From Burkholderiales bacterium (GTDB lineage: Bacteria > Pseudomonadota > Gammaproteobacteria > Burkholderiales > Burkholderiaceae_C): a DNA stretch of 8,385 bases. A program made the position numbers and the translations under genes. This document shows positions 8,068-8,385 of this stretch, one piece after another (the stretch's first letter is position 1; the number at the start of each line of letters is the position of its first letter). Location of the stretch: positions 1 to 8,385 of the forward strand of contig CANJKD010000073.1 in the NCBI GenBank assembly GCA_947474415.1, given 5' to 3'. A model generated the notes under the pieces. The model did not search any database, was not told the origin of the DNA, and saw only the letters and a list, made by a program, of their open reading frames with translations.

Positions 8068-8385
8068 TCAGGAAGTCAGCACGCTCAACACCTCGGAGCG
8101 GAACTCGCGCTCGTAAAGGATGTAGACCACGCCGGCGGTGGCCGCCATGAACACGACTGGCGAGAAGAACCAGCCGATCGCCGCGAACGCGAAATAGTAG
8201 CCGCGCAGGCCATCGTTGGAGGTCTCGGCCGCCAGGCCGACAACGCGGCCGGCCCGGTCGGCAAAATCTTCACGCGACAACCCGTCGGCCAGAAAGCGCT
8301 CGGCTTCCGGCGCCGCCGCCACGAGCAGCGCACCGAAGGTGTACTGCCGCATCGACCAGGTGAAGCGGAAGAAGGCGTACACGAA
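8068..8385 (-). CDS. DUF599-family membrane protein, C-terminal part
   Basis: The frame enters from the right edge and ends at the TGA at 8070-8068, leaving 105 C-terminal residues; the true start is outside the window. Seen: FVYAFFRFTWSMRQYTFGALL, then a polar stretch with RAGRVVGLAAETSNDGLRGYYFAFAAIGWFF, then a hydrophobic segment FSPVVFMAATAGVVYILY that looks like a membrane helix, ending REFRSEVLSVLTS. From memory, FFRFTWSxRQY and GLRxYYFAFAxxGWFFSP are marks of DUF599 proteins of Proteobacteria, inner-membrane proteins of about 230-250 residues with unknown function. The valine at the second position of the fragment (GTG, 8382) is not a credible start, because conserved sequence continues across the edge. 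Confidence 0.85.
   Translation of the reverse strand, partial: FVYAFFRFTWSMRQYTFGALLVAAAPEAERFLADGLSREDFADRAGRVVGLAAETSNDGLRGYYFAFAAIGWFFSPVVFMAATAGVVYILYEREFRSEVLSVLTS

Overview
The window looks like chromosomal DNA from a high-GC betaproteobacterium, most likely Burkholderiales in the Rubrivivax/Leptothrix/Methylibium neighbourhood. That placement is inferred from strong G/C bias at third codon positions, a housekeeping dnaE of proteobacterial type, a proteobacterial-style EgtB, a short TrhO and a DUF599 protein. I see no rRNA, tRNA, transposase, integrase or CRISPR array. The DNA is mostly ordinary core chromosome; the less ordinary parts are one small hypothetical gene and the divergent intergenic region.

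Minus strand, read right to left: dnaE (4738-1175), the replicative DNA polymerase III alpha subunit; a 182-residue protein that looks like two degenerate AP2/ERF-type DNA-binding repeats (1124-576); and a patatin-like phospholipase (491 to the left edge, C-terminus missing). All three point the same way with gaps of 50 and 84 bases.

Intergenic region 4739-4901: it separates dnaE from a plus-strand gene set. It holds a TACAAT -10-like box so close to the dnaE ATG that the transcript may be leaderless, a 10-bp palindrome beside that box, and five head-to-tail copies of a degenerate 13-bp unit (4819-4883).

Plus strand, 4902-8031: trhO (rhodanese-type tRNA uridine hydroxylase), egtB (iron-dependent sulfoxide synthase of ergothioneine biosynthesis) and a membrane-anchored alpha/beta hydrolase, spaced 34 and 27 bases apart, probably one operon. 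trhO and egtB both do oxygen or sulfur chemistry, but no shared pathway is evident. egtD, the usual partner of egtB, is not in the window.

Right edge: the C-terminal part of a DUF599 membrane protein (minus strand, entering from beyond 8385) converges on the hydrolase across a 36-base gap with a small GC-rich hairpin.

I did not find a convincing new multi-gene system. The best leads are the 13-bp repeat array between dnaE and trhO, the paired AP2-like protein next to dnaE, and the residue pattern of the EgtB active site.
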